DNA of 53,395 nt from Acidimicrobiia bacterium. Its GTDB lineage: Bacteria > Acidobacteriota > Vicinamibacteria > Vicinamibacterales > SCN-69-37. Location of the stretch: assembly GCA_016871335.1 (NCBI GenBank), contig VFZF01000019.1, positions 1 to 53,395 of the forward strand, written 5' to 3'. Made by a program: the position numbers and the translations under genes. Positions 8,423 to 17,005 of this stretch are shown one piece after another. Below the pieces are notes generated by a model. The model had not been told where the DNA came from. It searched no databases and worked only from the letters and a program-made list of their open reading frames with translations. Position 1 is the stretch's first letter, and every line of letters begins with the position of its first letter.

Positions 8423-9313
8423 ATGGAACGCAAGACCGCTGCTGACTTTGATCCGGAAGTGCTCGTCCTGTTTGACGCCTACGTGCATGGCCATCTCGAC
8501 CGCCGGGGATTCCTGGACCGCGCGTCCACGTTCGCCGTGGGCAGCGTCACGGCTGGCATGTTGCTCGACGCCCTGAGCCCGAACTTCGCCGCGGCCCAGA
8601 AGGTGGCCAAGGACGACAGCCGGATCAAGGCCGAGTACGTCGAATATCCGTCGCCGCAGGGTGCAGGCACCATGAAGGGGTATCTGGTCCGGCCCGCCAC
8701 GGCCACCGGCACACTGCCGGGCGTCGTGGTCTTCCACGAAAACCGCGGTCTCAATCCCCACATCGAAGACATCACGCGTCGCCTGGCCCTCGACAATTTC
8801 ATCGCCTTTGCCCCCGATGCCCTGACGCCGCTCGGCGGCTATCCGGCGTCAGGCGAGGACGAAGCGCGGTCGCTGTTCGGCACGCTGGATCGAGCCAGGA
8901 CGGCCGAGGACATGCTGGCCGGCGCACAATTCCTGAAGGCGCACCCGGAGTGCACGGGCCGCATCGGCGCGGTCGGCTTCTGCTGGGGGGGCAGCACCAC
9001 CAAGACACTCGCGGCGCGGATGCCGGACCTCGCGGCCGCGGTGCCCTTCTACGGCGGCGGCCAGGTCGCCGAAGCCGCCACCATCAAGGCGCCGATGCTC
9101 ATCCACTACGCCGGGACCGACCCCCGCATCAACGACGCGTGGCCGGCGTACGAAGCCGCGCTGAAAGCAGCTGGTGTCCAGTACCAGATGTTCATATACG
9201 AAGGCACCCAGCACGGCTTCAATAACGATACGACCCCCCGGTACGACGAAAAGGCCGCGACGCTTGCGTGGTCACGAACTGTTGAGTTTTTCAACAAACA
9301 CGTTCGTCAATGA
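8423..9313 (+). CDS. Exported dienelactone hydrolase-family protein
   Basis: 296 residues with a twin-arginine-like N-terminal segment (DRRGFLDRAS at 27-35, then a hydrophobic stretch), followed by an alpha/beta-hydrolase of the DLH family. The DLH-type triad is visible: Cys187 in GFCWGG, Asp233 in AGTDPRIN and His264 in TQHGFNND. The first strand (LPGVVVFHENRGLNPHI) is also typical. DLH proteins hydrolyse lactones and esters; exported versions with this layout are common, but their substrate is usually unknown. Stop codon TGA (9311-9313) lies inside the first ATGAGGCA unit of a short repeat array. Confidence 0.88.
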   Translation: MERKTAADFDPEVLVLFDAYVHGHLDRRGFLDRASTFAVGSVTAGMLLDALSPNFAAAQKVAKDDSRIKAEYVEYPSPQGAGTMKGYLVRPATATGTLPGVVVFHENRGLNPHIEDITRRLALDNFIAFAPDALTPLGGYPASGEDEARSLFGTLDRARTAEDMLAGAQFLKAHPECTGRIGAVGFCWGGSTTKTLAARMPDLAAAVPFYGGGQVAEAATIKAPMLIHYAGTDPRINDAWPAYEAALKAAGVQYQMFIYEGTQHGFNNDTTPRYDEKAATLAWSRTVEFFNKHVRQ

Positions 9314-9333
9314 GGCAATGGGGCTATGAGGCA
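9310..9333. repeat. Short octamer-word array ATGAGGCA
   Basis: Three tandem 8-mers (ATGAGGCA, ATGGGGCT, ATGAGGCA). The first unit supplies the TGA stop of the dienelactone hydrolase. The same word and the same stop-codon arrangement occur after the cyclophilin gene at 32642. Confidence 0.7.
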
Positions 9334-9383
9334 GGGGGAAACACCTGCGGGGCGGGGGGCGTAAATCCCCCAGAAGCGTCTGC

Positions 9384-10943
9384 GTGTCTGTTATCCGGCC
9401 CGTCCTCTTTTCGCTCCTGGCCCTCTCCCTGAGCGCCGCCCCCCCCCGTTTGGTCGTCGAAGAAACGACGATCGGACAGGTGCACGCAGCATTTCAGAAT
9501 CACACCATGACCTGCCGCGCGCTGGTGGATACCTACCTCGCCCGGATTGCACGCTACGACGACCAGGGGCCGAGGTTGAATGCAATTTCGAGCGTCAACC
9601 CCGAGGCCAAAGCGGAAGCCGCGCGTCTCGACCAGGCATTTGCGGACCGGGGATTGACCGGCCCCCTGCACTGCGTCCCCGTCATCGTCAAGGACAACAT
9701 CCAGACTGCCGGGTGGGAAACAACCGCTGGGTCACTCGCGTTGAGGGGGTTTGTGCCCGACCGCGACGCCATCGCCATCACCAGACTCAAGAACGCAGGC
9801 GCGATCATCCTCGCCAAGGCGAACATGCCGGACCTGGCGCTCAACGCGCTGGCCACCGTAAACCTCATTCACGGGGCGACCAGAAACCCCTACGCGCTGG
9901 ACCGTGTGCCGGCCGGCTCGAGTGGCGGCACCGCCGTGGCTGTGGCCGCAAACTTCGGGCTGGTGGGTTTGGGCATGGACACCGGCAACTCAGTGCGTGG
10001 GCCCGCTGCCCACGCGTCGCTCGTCGGCATTCGGCCGAGTCTTGGACTCACCAGCCGCGCCGGACTGATTCCGCTCGATGCGCAGTCGGACACGGTCGGC
10101 CCCATGGCCCGCACCGTGGAGGACGCGGCGATCGTGCTGGATGTTCTCGTGGGACACGACCCGGCGGATCCCTCGACGGAGATCCTCCGGCAGTGGCCTG
10201 TTCAGCCGTCGATGCTGGCCACTGCGGCCGACGGGCTTGACGGCATCCGGATCGGAGTCCTGCGGCAGGCCTATCAGGGCGGCAACCTGCACCTGGATCC
10301 CCAGATCGCCCGGGTCTTCGCCAATGCGCTGAACGACCTCAACAGCCTCGGCGCCGAGGTGGTGGATTCGGTCTCGGTCGACTTTGTCCCCAGGGTGCCA
10401 GGCACGGAAGCCTGCCACGGCCTGAAGTACGATCTGAACGCCTTCCTCGACCAGCAGGGGGCACGCGCGCCGGTGTCGAGCCTGGCCGCCATCATCGCCA
10501 GCGGCAAGTTCCACCCCTCGGTCGCCGACGACATGCGGGCGCTGAACGCGATTAATTCCGAGGGCGACGGCAGCAACGCCTGCCGCCTCGCCAAGGCCTA
10601 CCGCGAAGCGGTCGCCACGGCTCTCTCCGATGAGATGTTGCGACTCCATCTCGACGTGTTGGTCTACCCCACCTGGAGTCAGCTGCCGCAACTGACCTCA
10701 CAAATCACCGTCGAAGAGGCGGGCCAGTCCCTGCGGTTTGCCACCTCCTCCGGCTTTCCCGCACTCACGGTCCCGATGGGGTTCACGCCGGACGCGCTCC
10801 CCATCGGCCTGTCGTTTCTCAGCCGTTCGTGGAGTGAAGTGGGCCTGATTCGCGTGGGCTACGCCTACGAGCAGGCGACGCGCCACCGCCGCCCGCCCGT
10901 CCTCGCCCCGCCAATTCCCTGCGTCTGCGGCGACGTCCGCTGA
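9384..10943 (+). CDS. Secreted amidase (amidase signature family)
   Basis: 519 residues from a GTG start, with a short signal peptide (VLFSLLALSLSAAPP). The amidase-signature Ser-cisSer-Lys triad is in place: Lys103 in VIVKDN, the cis-serine in AGSSGGTAVA (S179/S180) and the nucleophile S203 in DTGNSVRGPAA. These enzymes hydrolyse amide bonds of very different substrates, so specificity is open. Location between a secreted DLH and an AIM24 protein gives no pathway clue. It ends 14 nt before the convergent AIM24 gene. Confidence 0.9.
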   Translation: MSVIRPVLFSLLALSLSAAPPRLVVEETTIGQVHAAFQNHTMTCRALVDTYLARIARYDDQGPRLNAISSVNPEAKAEAARLDQAFADRGLTGPLHCVPVIVKDNIQTAGWETTAGSLALRGFVPDRDAIAITRLKNAGAIILAKANMPDLALNALATVNLIHGATRNPYALDRVPAGSSGGTAVAVAANFGLVGLGMDTGNSVRGPAAHASLVGIRPSLGLTSRAGLIPLDAQSDTVGPMARTVEDAAIVLDVLVGHDPADPSTEILRQWPVQPSMLATAADGLDGIRIGVLRQAYQGGNLHLDPQIARVFANALNDLNSLGAEVVDSVSVDFVPRVPGTEACHGLKYDLNAFLDQQGARAPVSSLAAIIASGKFHPSVADDMRALNAINSEGDGSNACRLAKAYREAVATALSDEMLRLHLDVLVYPTWSQLPQLTSQITVEEAGQSLRFATSSGFPALTVPMGFTPDALPIGLSFLSRSWSEVGLIRVGYAYEQATRHRRPPVLAPPIPCVCGDVR

Positions 10944-10957
10944 CGGTCTGGGTCGCG

Positions 10958-11758
10958 CTACCGGTTGTCGCCGTCGAGCACGCGACCGAGCCCACCCAGC
11001 AGCGAACCCTCTTCCTTGCCGCCCTTCCCAAGACCCGGCACCGCGGCCACGATGCGGTTTGCGAGTCGGCTCAGCGGCAATGACTGCAACCAGATCTTGC
11101 CGGGGCCGGTCAGCGTCGCGAAGAACAGCCCTTCCCCACCAAACAGCGCCGTCTTGATCTTCCCGACGTACTGGATGTCGTAATTCACCGACGGCTGCAT
11201 GGCGACAATGCAGCCGGTGTCGACACGAACAATCTCGCCGGAAGCAAGGGTGCGCTCCTGCAGCGTGCCCCCCGCGTGCACAAACGCCCATCCGTCGCCT
11301 TCAAGCTTCTGCATGATGAAGCCTTCACCACCAAACAGACCGACACCGAGCCGCCGCTGAAACGCGATCCCGACACTCACGCCCTTTGCCGCCGCGAGGA
11401 ACGAGTCCTTCTGCGCGATCAACGTGCCGCCGATGTCACGTAGATGAACAGGGATGATCTTCCCGGGATAGGGCGCACCAAACGCCACCTTGCGTCGTTG
11501 GTGGCTACGGTTCAGAAACACGGTCATGAACAGGGATTCCCCCGTCAGGAGCCGCTTGCCGGCGCCCACCAACGCGCCCATGAAACCCGTGTTCTGCTGG
11601 GATCCGTCGCCAAAGATGGTCTCCATCTCGATCCCATCGTCCATGTACATCATGCCGCCCGCTTCGGCGACCACGGCTTCGCTGGGATCCAGCTCGACTT
11701 CGACGAACTGCATGTCGTCGCCGTAAATCTTGTAGTCAATCTCGTGCATACCAGCCAT
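10958..11758 (-). CDS. AIM24/TIGR00266-family protein
   Basis: 266 residues from ATG 11758, chosen because AGGAG lies 10 nt upstream; an ATG at 11800 without a visible SD is less likely. The sequence ([32 protein letters not shown], repeated GLFGGEG) is the hallmark of the AIM24/TIGR00266 family of beta-rich proteins, rich in glycine around residues 130-220. Members are widespread and of poorly defined function; the yeast relative is mitochondrial. No operon partner is seen: it is convergent with the amidase and divergent from the toxin-antitoxin pair. Confidence 0.85.
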   Translation of the reverse strand: MAGMHEIDYKIYGDDMQFVEVELDPSEAVVAEAGGMMYMDDGIEMETIFGDGSQQNTGFMGALVGAGKRLLTGESLFMTVFLNRSHQRRKVAFGAPYPGKIIPVHLRDIGGTLIAQKDSFLAAAKGVSVGIAFQRRLGVGLFGGEGFIMQKLEGDGWAFVHAGGTLQERTLASGEIVRVDTGCIVAMQPSVNYDIQYVGKIKTALFGGEGLFFATLTGPGKIWLQSLPLSRLANRIVAAVPGLGKGGKEEGSLLGGLGRVLDGDNR

Positions 11759-11800
11759 GTCGGACACACTCCTCGGCCCGGTAGTGTACCGCTGAGCCAT

Positions 11801-11817
11801 GTGCTACGCTGTGCTAC
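11801..11817 (+). promoter_or_regulatory. Direct GTGCTAC repeats before the antitoxin start
   Basis: Two GTGCTAC copies (11801-11807 and 11811-11817), spaced one helical turn apart, end exactly at the antitoxin ATG. Phd/YefM-type antitoxins usually autoregulate, so this is a candidate operator. This is inference from position and repetition only. Confidence 0.35.
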
Positions 11818-12096
11818 ATGGGAACGGTCGGGGTTAGGGAACTGCGGCAACACCTGAGTGTGTACCTCGACCGTGTCAAGAAGGGCGAAGCACTCTCGGT
11901 GACTGAACGCGGGCAGGTCGTGGCCATGCTGCGTCCGCCCGAAGCGACCGGGAGCCTGACGGAGCGGCTGGTCAGTGAAGGGCGGGCCCGCCGCGCCACC
12001 CGACGGCCTTCGGATCTTCCGAAGCCCCTGCGAGTAACGTTGGCACGGCCCCTCAGCCGAATCCTTGATGACCAGCGGGACGACCGGTTGTCATGA
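11818..12096 (+). CDS. Type II antitoxin, Phd/YefM family
   Basis: 92 residues. The N-terminus (TVGVRELRQHLSVYLDRVKKGEALSVTERGQVVAML) is the classical Phd/YefM DNA-binding fold. The C-terminal half is basic and variable, as expected for the toxin-wrapping tail. The stop overlaps the toxin start as ATGA (12093-12096), giving translational coupling. It should repress its own promoter and neutralise the PIN toxin. Confidence 0.9.
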   Translation: MGTVGVRELRQHLSVYLDRVKKGEALSVTERGQVVAMLRPPEATGSLTERLVSEGRARRATRRPSDLPKPLRVTLARPLSRILDDQRDDRLS

Positions 12097-12491
12097 CCGC
12101 GCCGTACGCCTACGTCGACACGTCAGCACTCGTGAAGCTGGTTGTGGCTGAACCGGAGACACCCGCACTGGAAGCGACTCTGGCACAGCGAGCCGGGCTG
12201 CTCTGTTCGGCCCTGGGGGCCACCGAACTGCGCCGCGCGTGCCGACGCGCCTTGAATAGCCGTCAGTTGTCCAGGGTCGATGAGGTACTGGAAGCGCTCT
12301 TTCTGGTCGACGTGACGCCTGCGATTCTGGATGCGGCGGCGGAACTCTCACCCACCACTCTCAGAACGCTCGACGCCATTCATCTCGCGACGGTCCTGTC
12401 ACTCGATGAAAAGGCCGTCGACGTGATCACATACGACCGCCGTCTCGCCGACGCCGCAACGTCCCACGGCCTGTCGGCTGTTGCACCGTGA
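12093..12491 (+). CDS. Type II toxin, PIN-domain ribonuclease (VapC-like)
   Basis: 132 residues spanning a whole PIN domain. The acidic active-site residues are all present: D9 in YVDTSALVKL, E45 in GATELRRA, D94 in TLDAIHLAT and D115 in TYDRRLADAA. PIN toxins cleave RNA, often tRNA or rRNA, in a Mg2+-dependent way. The upstream antitoxin is Phd-type, a common pairing for this PIN subgroup. Nothing suggests decay, so the pair looks functional. Confidence 0.92.
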   Translation: MTAPYAYVDTSALVKLVVAEPETPALEATLAQRAGLLCSALGATELRRACRRALNSRQLSRVDEVLEALFLVDVTPAILDAAAELSPTTLRTLDAIHLATVLSLDEKAVDVITYDRRLADAATSHGLSAVAP

Positions 12492-12501
12492 CCGGGGCAG
12501 G

Positions 12502-13038
12502 TCAGCGGACGACGTGACGCAGGCGCAGACGGCAGCCGGTGGTGCCGACTGCGCTGTCGATCACGGCATGGAGGGTGCCGCCATCCGCACCCACGATGGG
12601 GAGATTGAACACCGACTCATGCCGATGCGTGCGTGCTGGCGTGGCGCCGATCACTCGCTGCGGCGTCAGCAGCGTCGGCGTCTGGCCTGATCCACGCAGC
12701 CGCACGGCATGAATCGGCGGAGGATGCATCCGACCGGATGTTTGCCGCGTCCACAGTACGCCATCGATGTGTGGCTCAGGTGACGGTACGCGCACTCGGC
12801 TTACCGCCGTCACATGCACCTGCGAGTGCGTCACCTTCTGCCCCGGTGACTCCGGCGTCATGCGGAGGATCCGCTCAGTCGACCCGTCCGCGGTGACCTC
12901 AAAGTAGACACTCGTGGTGCTGACCGGCGTGATGCAGTGGCCGAGGCGTTCAGTGCCCTGCGGCTCCTGCGCACCGACGATCAGGGTCGAGGCGCATGCC
13001 GCGGTCAGCGTTGCGAGTGTGAGAAGACGTGTCTGCAT
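12502..13038 (-). CDS. Secreted protein of unknown function
   Basis: 178 residues from ATG 13038, preceded by GGGGAGA at good spacing. A signal peptide (LLTLATLTAACASTLIVGAQ) is clear. The mature part is predicted mostly beta, with two cysteines (HCITPV and TTGCRL) near its ends that could form a disulfide. I recognise no family. It converges with the toxin gene (10 nt gap) and follows another small secreted ORF by 22 nt; the two may be co-transcribed. Confidence 0.7.
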   Translation of the reverse strand: MQTRLLTLATLTAACASTLIVGAQEPQGTERLGHCITPVSTTSVYFEVTADGSTERILRMTPESPGQKVTHSQVHVTAVSRVRVPSPEPHIDGVLWTRQTSGRMHPPPIHAVRLRGSGQTPTLLTPQRVIGATPARTHRHESVFNLPIVGADGGTLHAVIDSAVGTTGCRLRLRHVVR

Positions 13039-13060
13039 AGGAATCTCCCCGCGCTCCGAA

Positions 13061-13273
13061 CTAACGAAGTCGCGCGATCGTGCGCGCCCCCACGCGACAC
13101 GTTCCCGTGGCCGAGCCGGAAATGTGAATATTAATGGCGCTGTTGAGGCCGTCACTGATGGCCTCAGCAACTTCCGCGGTTGTGAGGACACCGGACGGCT
13201 GGACAGCCTGCGTCACCACGGGCGCGATGCCCAGCATCAGCGCCGGCACCACCCACCCAATGGATTGCGCCAT
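13061..13273 (-). CDS. Small putative secreted protein (70 residues)
   Basis: Begins with a signal-peptide-like segment (MAQSIGWVVPALMLGIAPVVTQA), followed by about 45 residues with an amphipathic helix (TTAEVAEAISDGLNSAIN) and one cysteine. It lies between the HAD-crotonase fusion and the secreted protein at 12502, in the same direction. There is no homologue I recognise and the Shine-Dalgarno is weak, so it could be non-coding. Confidence 0.4.
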   Translation of the reverse strand: MAQSIGWVVPALMLGIAPVVTQAVQPSGVLTTAEVAEAISDGLNSAINIHISGSATGTCRVGARTIARLR

Positions 13274-13291
13274 GGGGCGAGTCTACCCCAG

Positions 13292-15391
13292 CTAGACCTT
13301 CATCGTCTTGGCGTACTCCCCGCCGACGACACCGCGGGTGCAGGCGTCGGTGACCATGAATTTCGCGGAATGGAGGGCCTGAACGGCCAGGGCCTCCGCC
13401 ACGGGAACGCCACAGGACGCGACCACGGTGTCGACAATCGCCTTACGAGCCACGGTCGTCGCCTGGCTACCGGCCGCCGGCAGGCCGGCCACGTCGGTCG
13501 GCAGACCACTCATGGCACCAGACTCAAAGGCGCGGCGCGACACACCGGCGTCCTTGCCGTTCGCCAGGTTCCACGCCGTCGAAAGTACGGCGTCCATCGA
13601 TCCGGCGAAATCAACGAGCCAGCCCGTAGCCTGCGCTGCGGCCACGGGGCGACCACCCAGCAGGAGCGACAGGAGCTTCGGCTGTTGCCCACGCGTCGCC
13701 TTGCGGAAGGGCCAGTGGCAGCCTTCCATGCCCGGCACCACCGGCAACGTCACTTCGGGGAACCCGAGCTGTGTGCTGTCAAGCGCCACGACGAAGTGGC
13801 AGTGGGTCATGAGTTCGAGCATGCCACCCAGGCAACGTTTGCCCGTGATGACGCCGACCGACACCGTGAATTCGTCGTGCAGTCGCCGCGACGTGCGTGA
13901 CCAGCCTTCCGACACCGACTGCCCCGCCTCCACCTTGTCAAGTGCCGGGAAAAACGCCGTCGTGTCGGCACCCACCATCTGGGTCGAGAGGTGAAAATCA
14001 CCGCTCAGAATCACGCGCTCGATCTTCGCGGCCTTGAGCCAGTCGATCGCGCGATTAAGCTCGGCGTCAACGTCGTGCGAATAACTCTCGCGACTCAGGC
14101 TGATGACACCGACCGTGCCGTCGTGTTCCGCGTTCACATACAGCTGCTGCCACTCCGGCGTATTGATCCGTTCCAGCACCGCGGGATGCCAGGCCGACGA
14201 GGCCGCGGCTGGATGGAGAGCGTGGTACGCCTTCACCCGGGCGATCGCCTTCTCGGCGCCGAGCGACCGGATTGAGGCGAGCACCCCTTGCCGGAACTGG
14301 GCGCACAGCTCACCGATGGCGTTCATCTGCGTCAGGTGCGACCGCTGCTCAACCAGCATCAACGCGGTCATCTGAATCAGCGCGCCACCCACCCACGTCT
14401 GAAACACCTCTTCGTCATCACCCGCCATGGCAAAGTCGACCAGGGGGCGGAAGTGATTCGGCGGATACCAGTTCTGACCGGTGTCCTTGCGTTCGGTCAG
14501 GTCCTCCGTCGGCTCAAACAGATCGCCGTAGTTCGCGTGCAGGTGATGCAGACACGACCACGTCAGGAAATTCGCCCCCTTCGCGCCGATGGCGTCGTGG
14601 GCGCGCAGAGGATTCGGACCGAAGTACTTCCGGACGAACTTGTCGACCTTCCAATACGGCACGTTCGTCGCGCCGGCGTATCGCAGCGATGCATTCGTGA
14701 CCCCGCAGAAGAGCACGTCGAGCACAAACGACCAGTGGTCACTGACCGGCATCGGCACCAGCCCCAGCGCCCACAGCAACCGGTTGATGTCCGACGACGT
14801 CTGCTCGACCGTTTCGTAGATCTTGTTGATCTCGTGCGGGAAGGCCGGATGTGCGATGCCGACGCCGAGTTCACGGCTCGGGAAACCCGAGGTGACCGAG
14901 CGGATTTCGATCTCCGGATAGGCGGCGCGGAACATCGCGTAATGCGCCTTCTTGACCTCGAGAATCTCCGGGATGGCTTCGACCAGCACCTTCGGACGGA
15001 AGTGCGCAAGCGCTGCCGGCAGCGTCTTCCCGTCGTAGTTCAGCCGGATGACGTTCGAGAACATCTCCGCCGCCCGATCACGGCCGAAGGTCGAGACCAA
15101 CGCGTTGAACTTCGGTGACAGCCCATCAGGCGCGTTCGGAAAGTCGAGACCGACGATCGGCACACCGTACGGCTGCAGGCGGGCCCCCAGCTGCAGCACC
15201 TTGCCGGCGCCGACGATGCCGCTGGCGCCGGAGATGACGAGGGCCCCGCGGCTGCCTGCGGGGCCAAAGACCTTGTCCACCAGGGCATCGGTATCCACTG
15301 GGAGCCGACCGCGCTGAAAGATCTCAAAGACAGAGCCGAGCCCCAGAGTCTCGAGTGTGGACGTGCGCATCGCGTGAACTGAGGACGCCAT
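13292..15391 (-). CDS. Fusion protein: 3-hydroxyacyl-CoA dehydrogenase domain followed by crotonase domain
   Basis: About 699 residues from ATG 15391. Residues about 35-330 are HAD-like: a Rossmann segment (VISGASGIVGAGKVLQLG), then VLVEAIPEILEVKKAHYAMF and a divergent catalytic-His region (AHPAFPHEINKIYETV). Residues about 430-690 are crotonase-like, with glutamates in GGMLELMTHC and LGFPEVTLPVVPGMEG. The order HAD then crotonase is the reverse of FadB/FadJ and resembles the archaeal crotonyl-CoA hydratase/3-hydroxybutyryl-CoA dehydrogenase. The start overlaps the thiolase stop as TAATG, so the two are coupled. In the box cluster it would hydrate and oxidise the unsaturated adipyl-CoA intermediates; that role is inference. 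Confidence 0.75.
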   Translation of the reverse strand: MASSVHAMRTSTLETLGLGSVFEIFQRGRLPVDTDALVDKVFGPAGSRGALVISGASGIVGAGKVLQLGARLQPYGVPIVGLDFPNAPDGLSPKFNALVSTFGRDRAAEMFSNVIRLNYDGKTLPAALAHFRPKVLVEAIPEILEVKKAHYAMFRAAYPEIEIRSVTSGFPSRELGVGIAHPAFPHEINKIYETVEQTSSDINRLLWALGLVPMPVSDHWSFVLDVLFCGVTNASLRYAGATNVPYWKVDKFVRKYFGPNPLRAHDAIGAKGANFLTWSCLHHLHANYGDLFEPTEDLTERKDTGQNWYPPNHFRPLVDFAMAGDDEEVFQTWVGGALIQMTALMLVEQRSHLTQMNAIGELCAQFRQGVLASIRSLGAEKAIARVKAYHALHPAAASSAWHPAVLERINTPEWQQLYVNAEHDGTVGVISLSRESYSHDVDAELNRAIDWLKAAKIERVILSGDFHLSTQMVGADTTAFFPALDKVEAGQSVSEGWSRTSRRLHDEFTVSVGVITGKRCLGGMLELMTHCHFVVALDSTQLGFPEVTLPVVPGMEGCHWPFRKATRGQQPKLLSLLLGGRPVAAAQATGWLVDFAGSMDAVLSTAWNLANGKDAGVSRRAFESGAMSGLPTDVAGLPAAGSQATTVARKAIVDTVVASCGVPVAEALAVQALHSAKFMVTDACTRGVVGGEYAKTMKV

Positions 15392-16599
15392 TATTTCGCC
15401 CCCTTGTCGGTCACGTTGAACACTGCCGCGATTCCGATATCGCCCGCCGCACACCCAAACAGCAGCACGTTGCCACCCCCCAGCGCGACGGCCTCTTCGA
15501 GGCCTTCAATCAATGACCGCGTGAGCGTCGGGCCCTGCGGATGGCCCCACACCAGCGAACAGCCCGTCTCGTTCATCTTCTTCCAGTCGTAGTTGAGCAC
15601 TTTGGCAAACACGGCGTCGTTCACGGCAAACGGATTGTGGTTCTTCACCACCGCCATCTCCGCCATCGTCATACCCGTCTTGTTGAGGAGCTTCTGCACG
15701 GCGATGGCCGGCGCTTCGGGCATCAGGCCAGGGTTGGCGCGCGCTTCGGCCTTTGCGACCAGTGTGATTTCGATCTCCGGACGCGGGCTCAGCTCCGCCG
15801 CCCTCCCGGGCGTCGTGACCAGCAGCGTGGCCATGCCATCGGCCGCGTGTGTCTGGCCACCGGCGGTGACCGCCGTTTCGAGTTCGCGCATCGCGCGCAG
15901 GCCCTCGGCGGTGACGCGACGAATCCCGAGATCCGCATCAATCCGGCCGAGCGGCTTGCCCTGCACGTTGAGCAGGTCGAGCGGCACACAGGTCTTCTCC
16001 AGGAGCCCGGCAGCCTTCGAGTTGAAGTACTGGTCGTAGCGATGCAGCGTGAGTTCGTCCACTTCGCGCCGCTCGATCTTGTGCTTGCGCGCCGCCGCAC
16101 CGGCCGTGGCGAGCATCGAGCCACCGGTGGCGGGATCAAATCCGAAGTTATCCCACACATCACCGAGTGCGATCGTGCGTTCGTACGCGCGGCGCTCGGG
16201 AAAAACGCCGACCGGTGAGTCGCTCGTGCGGTCGAAAGTGAGGACGCCGACCACGTCGTGATCGCCGCTTTGTACCTGCGCGGCGGCCGCAAGTGTGGCC
16301 TGCAGACCGGTCGCACACGCCTGTTCGACGTGGTGACCGGGGATCCGCTGCCCCACAAGCGACGACAACATCGGCGCGTTCCAGAACTTCCAGTGCCAGG
16401 GGATCGTGGACCCAAGGACGAGGTAGTCCAGCTGACTCAGCGGCACCTTTCGCAGGCCCATGATCCGGGCCATCGATTCGGCCGCGAACTGGCCGATGTT
16501 CACCTCGGCGATCGCCGACGTCTGCCACGCCGGAAAATAACTGTTGCCCCACGTTCCGTACGGAATGCGGGCTTTCGAGAAAATACCGTCGCGTCTCAT
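15391..16599 (-). CDS. Thiolase (acyl-CoA acetyltransferase family)
   Basis: 402 residues, the usual thiolase length. The nucleophilic cysteine is C95 in VEQACATGLQA. The catalytic-His loop reads VKNHNPFAVND (conserved NHNPF-type variant), and the C-terminal motifs are GHPQGPT and FGCAAGDIG, where degradative thiolases usually have GHPxGxTG and CxGGGxG. The variation suggests a subfamily with its own acyl-CoA preference. In this operon it would cleave 3-oxoadipyl-CoA to succinyl-CoA and acetyl-CoA (inference). It is coupled to the downstream HAD-crotonase by a one-base stop/start overlap. Confidence 0.85.
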   Translation of the reverse strand: MRRDGIFSKARIPYGTWGNSYFPAWQTSAIAEVNIGQFAAESMARIMGLRKVPLSQLDYLVLGSTIPWHWKFWNAPMLSSLVGQRIPGHHVEQACATGLQATLAAAAQVQSGDHDVVGVLTFDRTSDSPVGVFPERRAYERTIALGDVWDNFGFDPATGGSMLATAGAAARKHKIERREVDELTLHRYDQYFNSKAAGLLEKTCVPLDLLNVQGKPLGRIDADLGIRRVTAEGLRAMRELETAVTAGGQTHAADGMATLLVTTPGRAAELSPRPEIEITLVAKAEARANPGLMPEAPAIAVQKLLNKTGMTMAEMAVVKNHNPFAVNDAVFAKVLNYDWKKMNETGCSLVWGHPQGPTLTRSLIEGLEEAVALGGGNVLLFGCAAGDIGIAAVFNVTDKGAK

Positions 16600-16616
16600 T
16601 CAGCCTCTCACCTTGA

Positions 16617-16663
16617 GAGTGCACCGGTGCACTGGTGCACCCGTGCACTTGTGCACCTTCAGC
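16617..16663. repeat. GTGCACC word array
   Basis: Tandem 7-8-nt units of the GGTGCACY type, largely self-complementary, in the gap between GNAT and thiolase genes. On the minus strand it starts CTGAAGGTGCAC, and the TGA in that edge is the GNAT stop codon. The identical edge recurs in the copy at 28715. Confidence 0.7.
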
Positions 16664-16940
16664 GCGCTACCACATCGTGCAAGGTAGCGTCCTTCTTGAA
16701 CTGCGCCAACGCGTAGGGGCAGGTTGCCATGAGCCTGGTGTTGGTCTCGCGCGCCCACGCCACCAGCGCGTCGAGCAACTGGCGCCCCATACCCTGGCCC
16801 TTGAGCACGTCGGACACCTCGGTGTGATCGATGATCACCAGCGTGGGCGTTGTGCGCGAGTACGTCATCGACGCAAGGCGCTCTCCCTCGCGCTCGAAGT
16901 AGAAGGCGCCACGATTGCCGGTCTCTTCATGTTTGATCAT
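16659..16940 (-). CDS. Small GNAT-family N-acetyltransferase
   Basis: 93 residues, the short single-motif GNAT type (COG2388-like). The acetyl-CoA pyrophosphate loop is KGQGMGRQLLDALVAWA (about residues 47-63), followed by a conserved CPYALAQFKKD segment. It would transfer an acetyl group to an unknown amine. Its place inside the box operon, between aldehyde dehydrogenase and thiolase, is conserved-looking in spacing but its link to benzoate metabolism is unclear. Confidence 0.8.
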   Translation of the reverse strand: MIKHEETGNRGAFYFEREGERLASMTYSRTTPTLVIIDHTEVSDVLKGQGMGRQLLDALVAWARETNTRLMATCPYALAQFKKDATLHDVVAR

Positions 16941-16943
16941 CTG

Positions 16944-17004
16944 AACCTCTGAACCCCGGACCTACGGACCCGAACCCTGGACCCTGGACCCTCGACCCTG
17001 GACC
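16944..17004. repeat. GGACCCT heptamer-word array
   Basis: Tandem heptamers GGACCCT (with CGACCCT and GGACCTA variants) fill the gap between ALDH and GNAT, starting one base after the ALDH stop codon. The same word in opposite orientation (AGGGTCC) fills the boxC-boxB gap at 20800. Confidence 0.7.
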
Positions 17005-17005
17005 A

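Noticed and set aside
8384-8761. N-terminal extension of the TolC-family protein to 8761
   Set aside because: It would overlap the dienelactone hydrolase on the other strand and precede the clear signal peptide.
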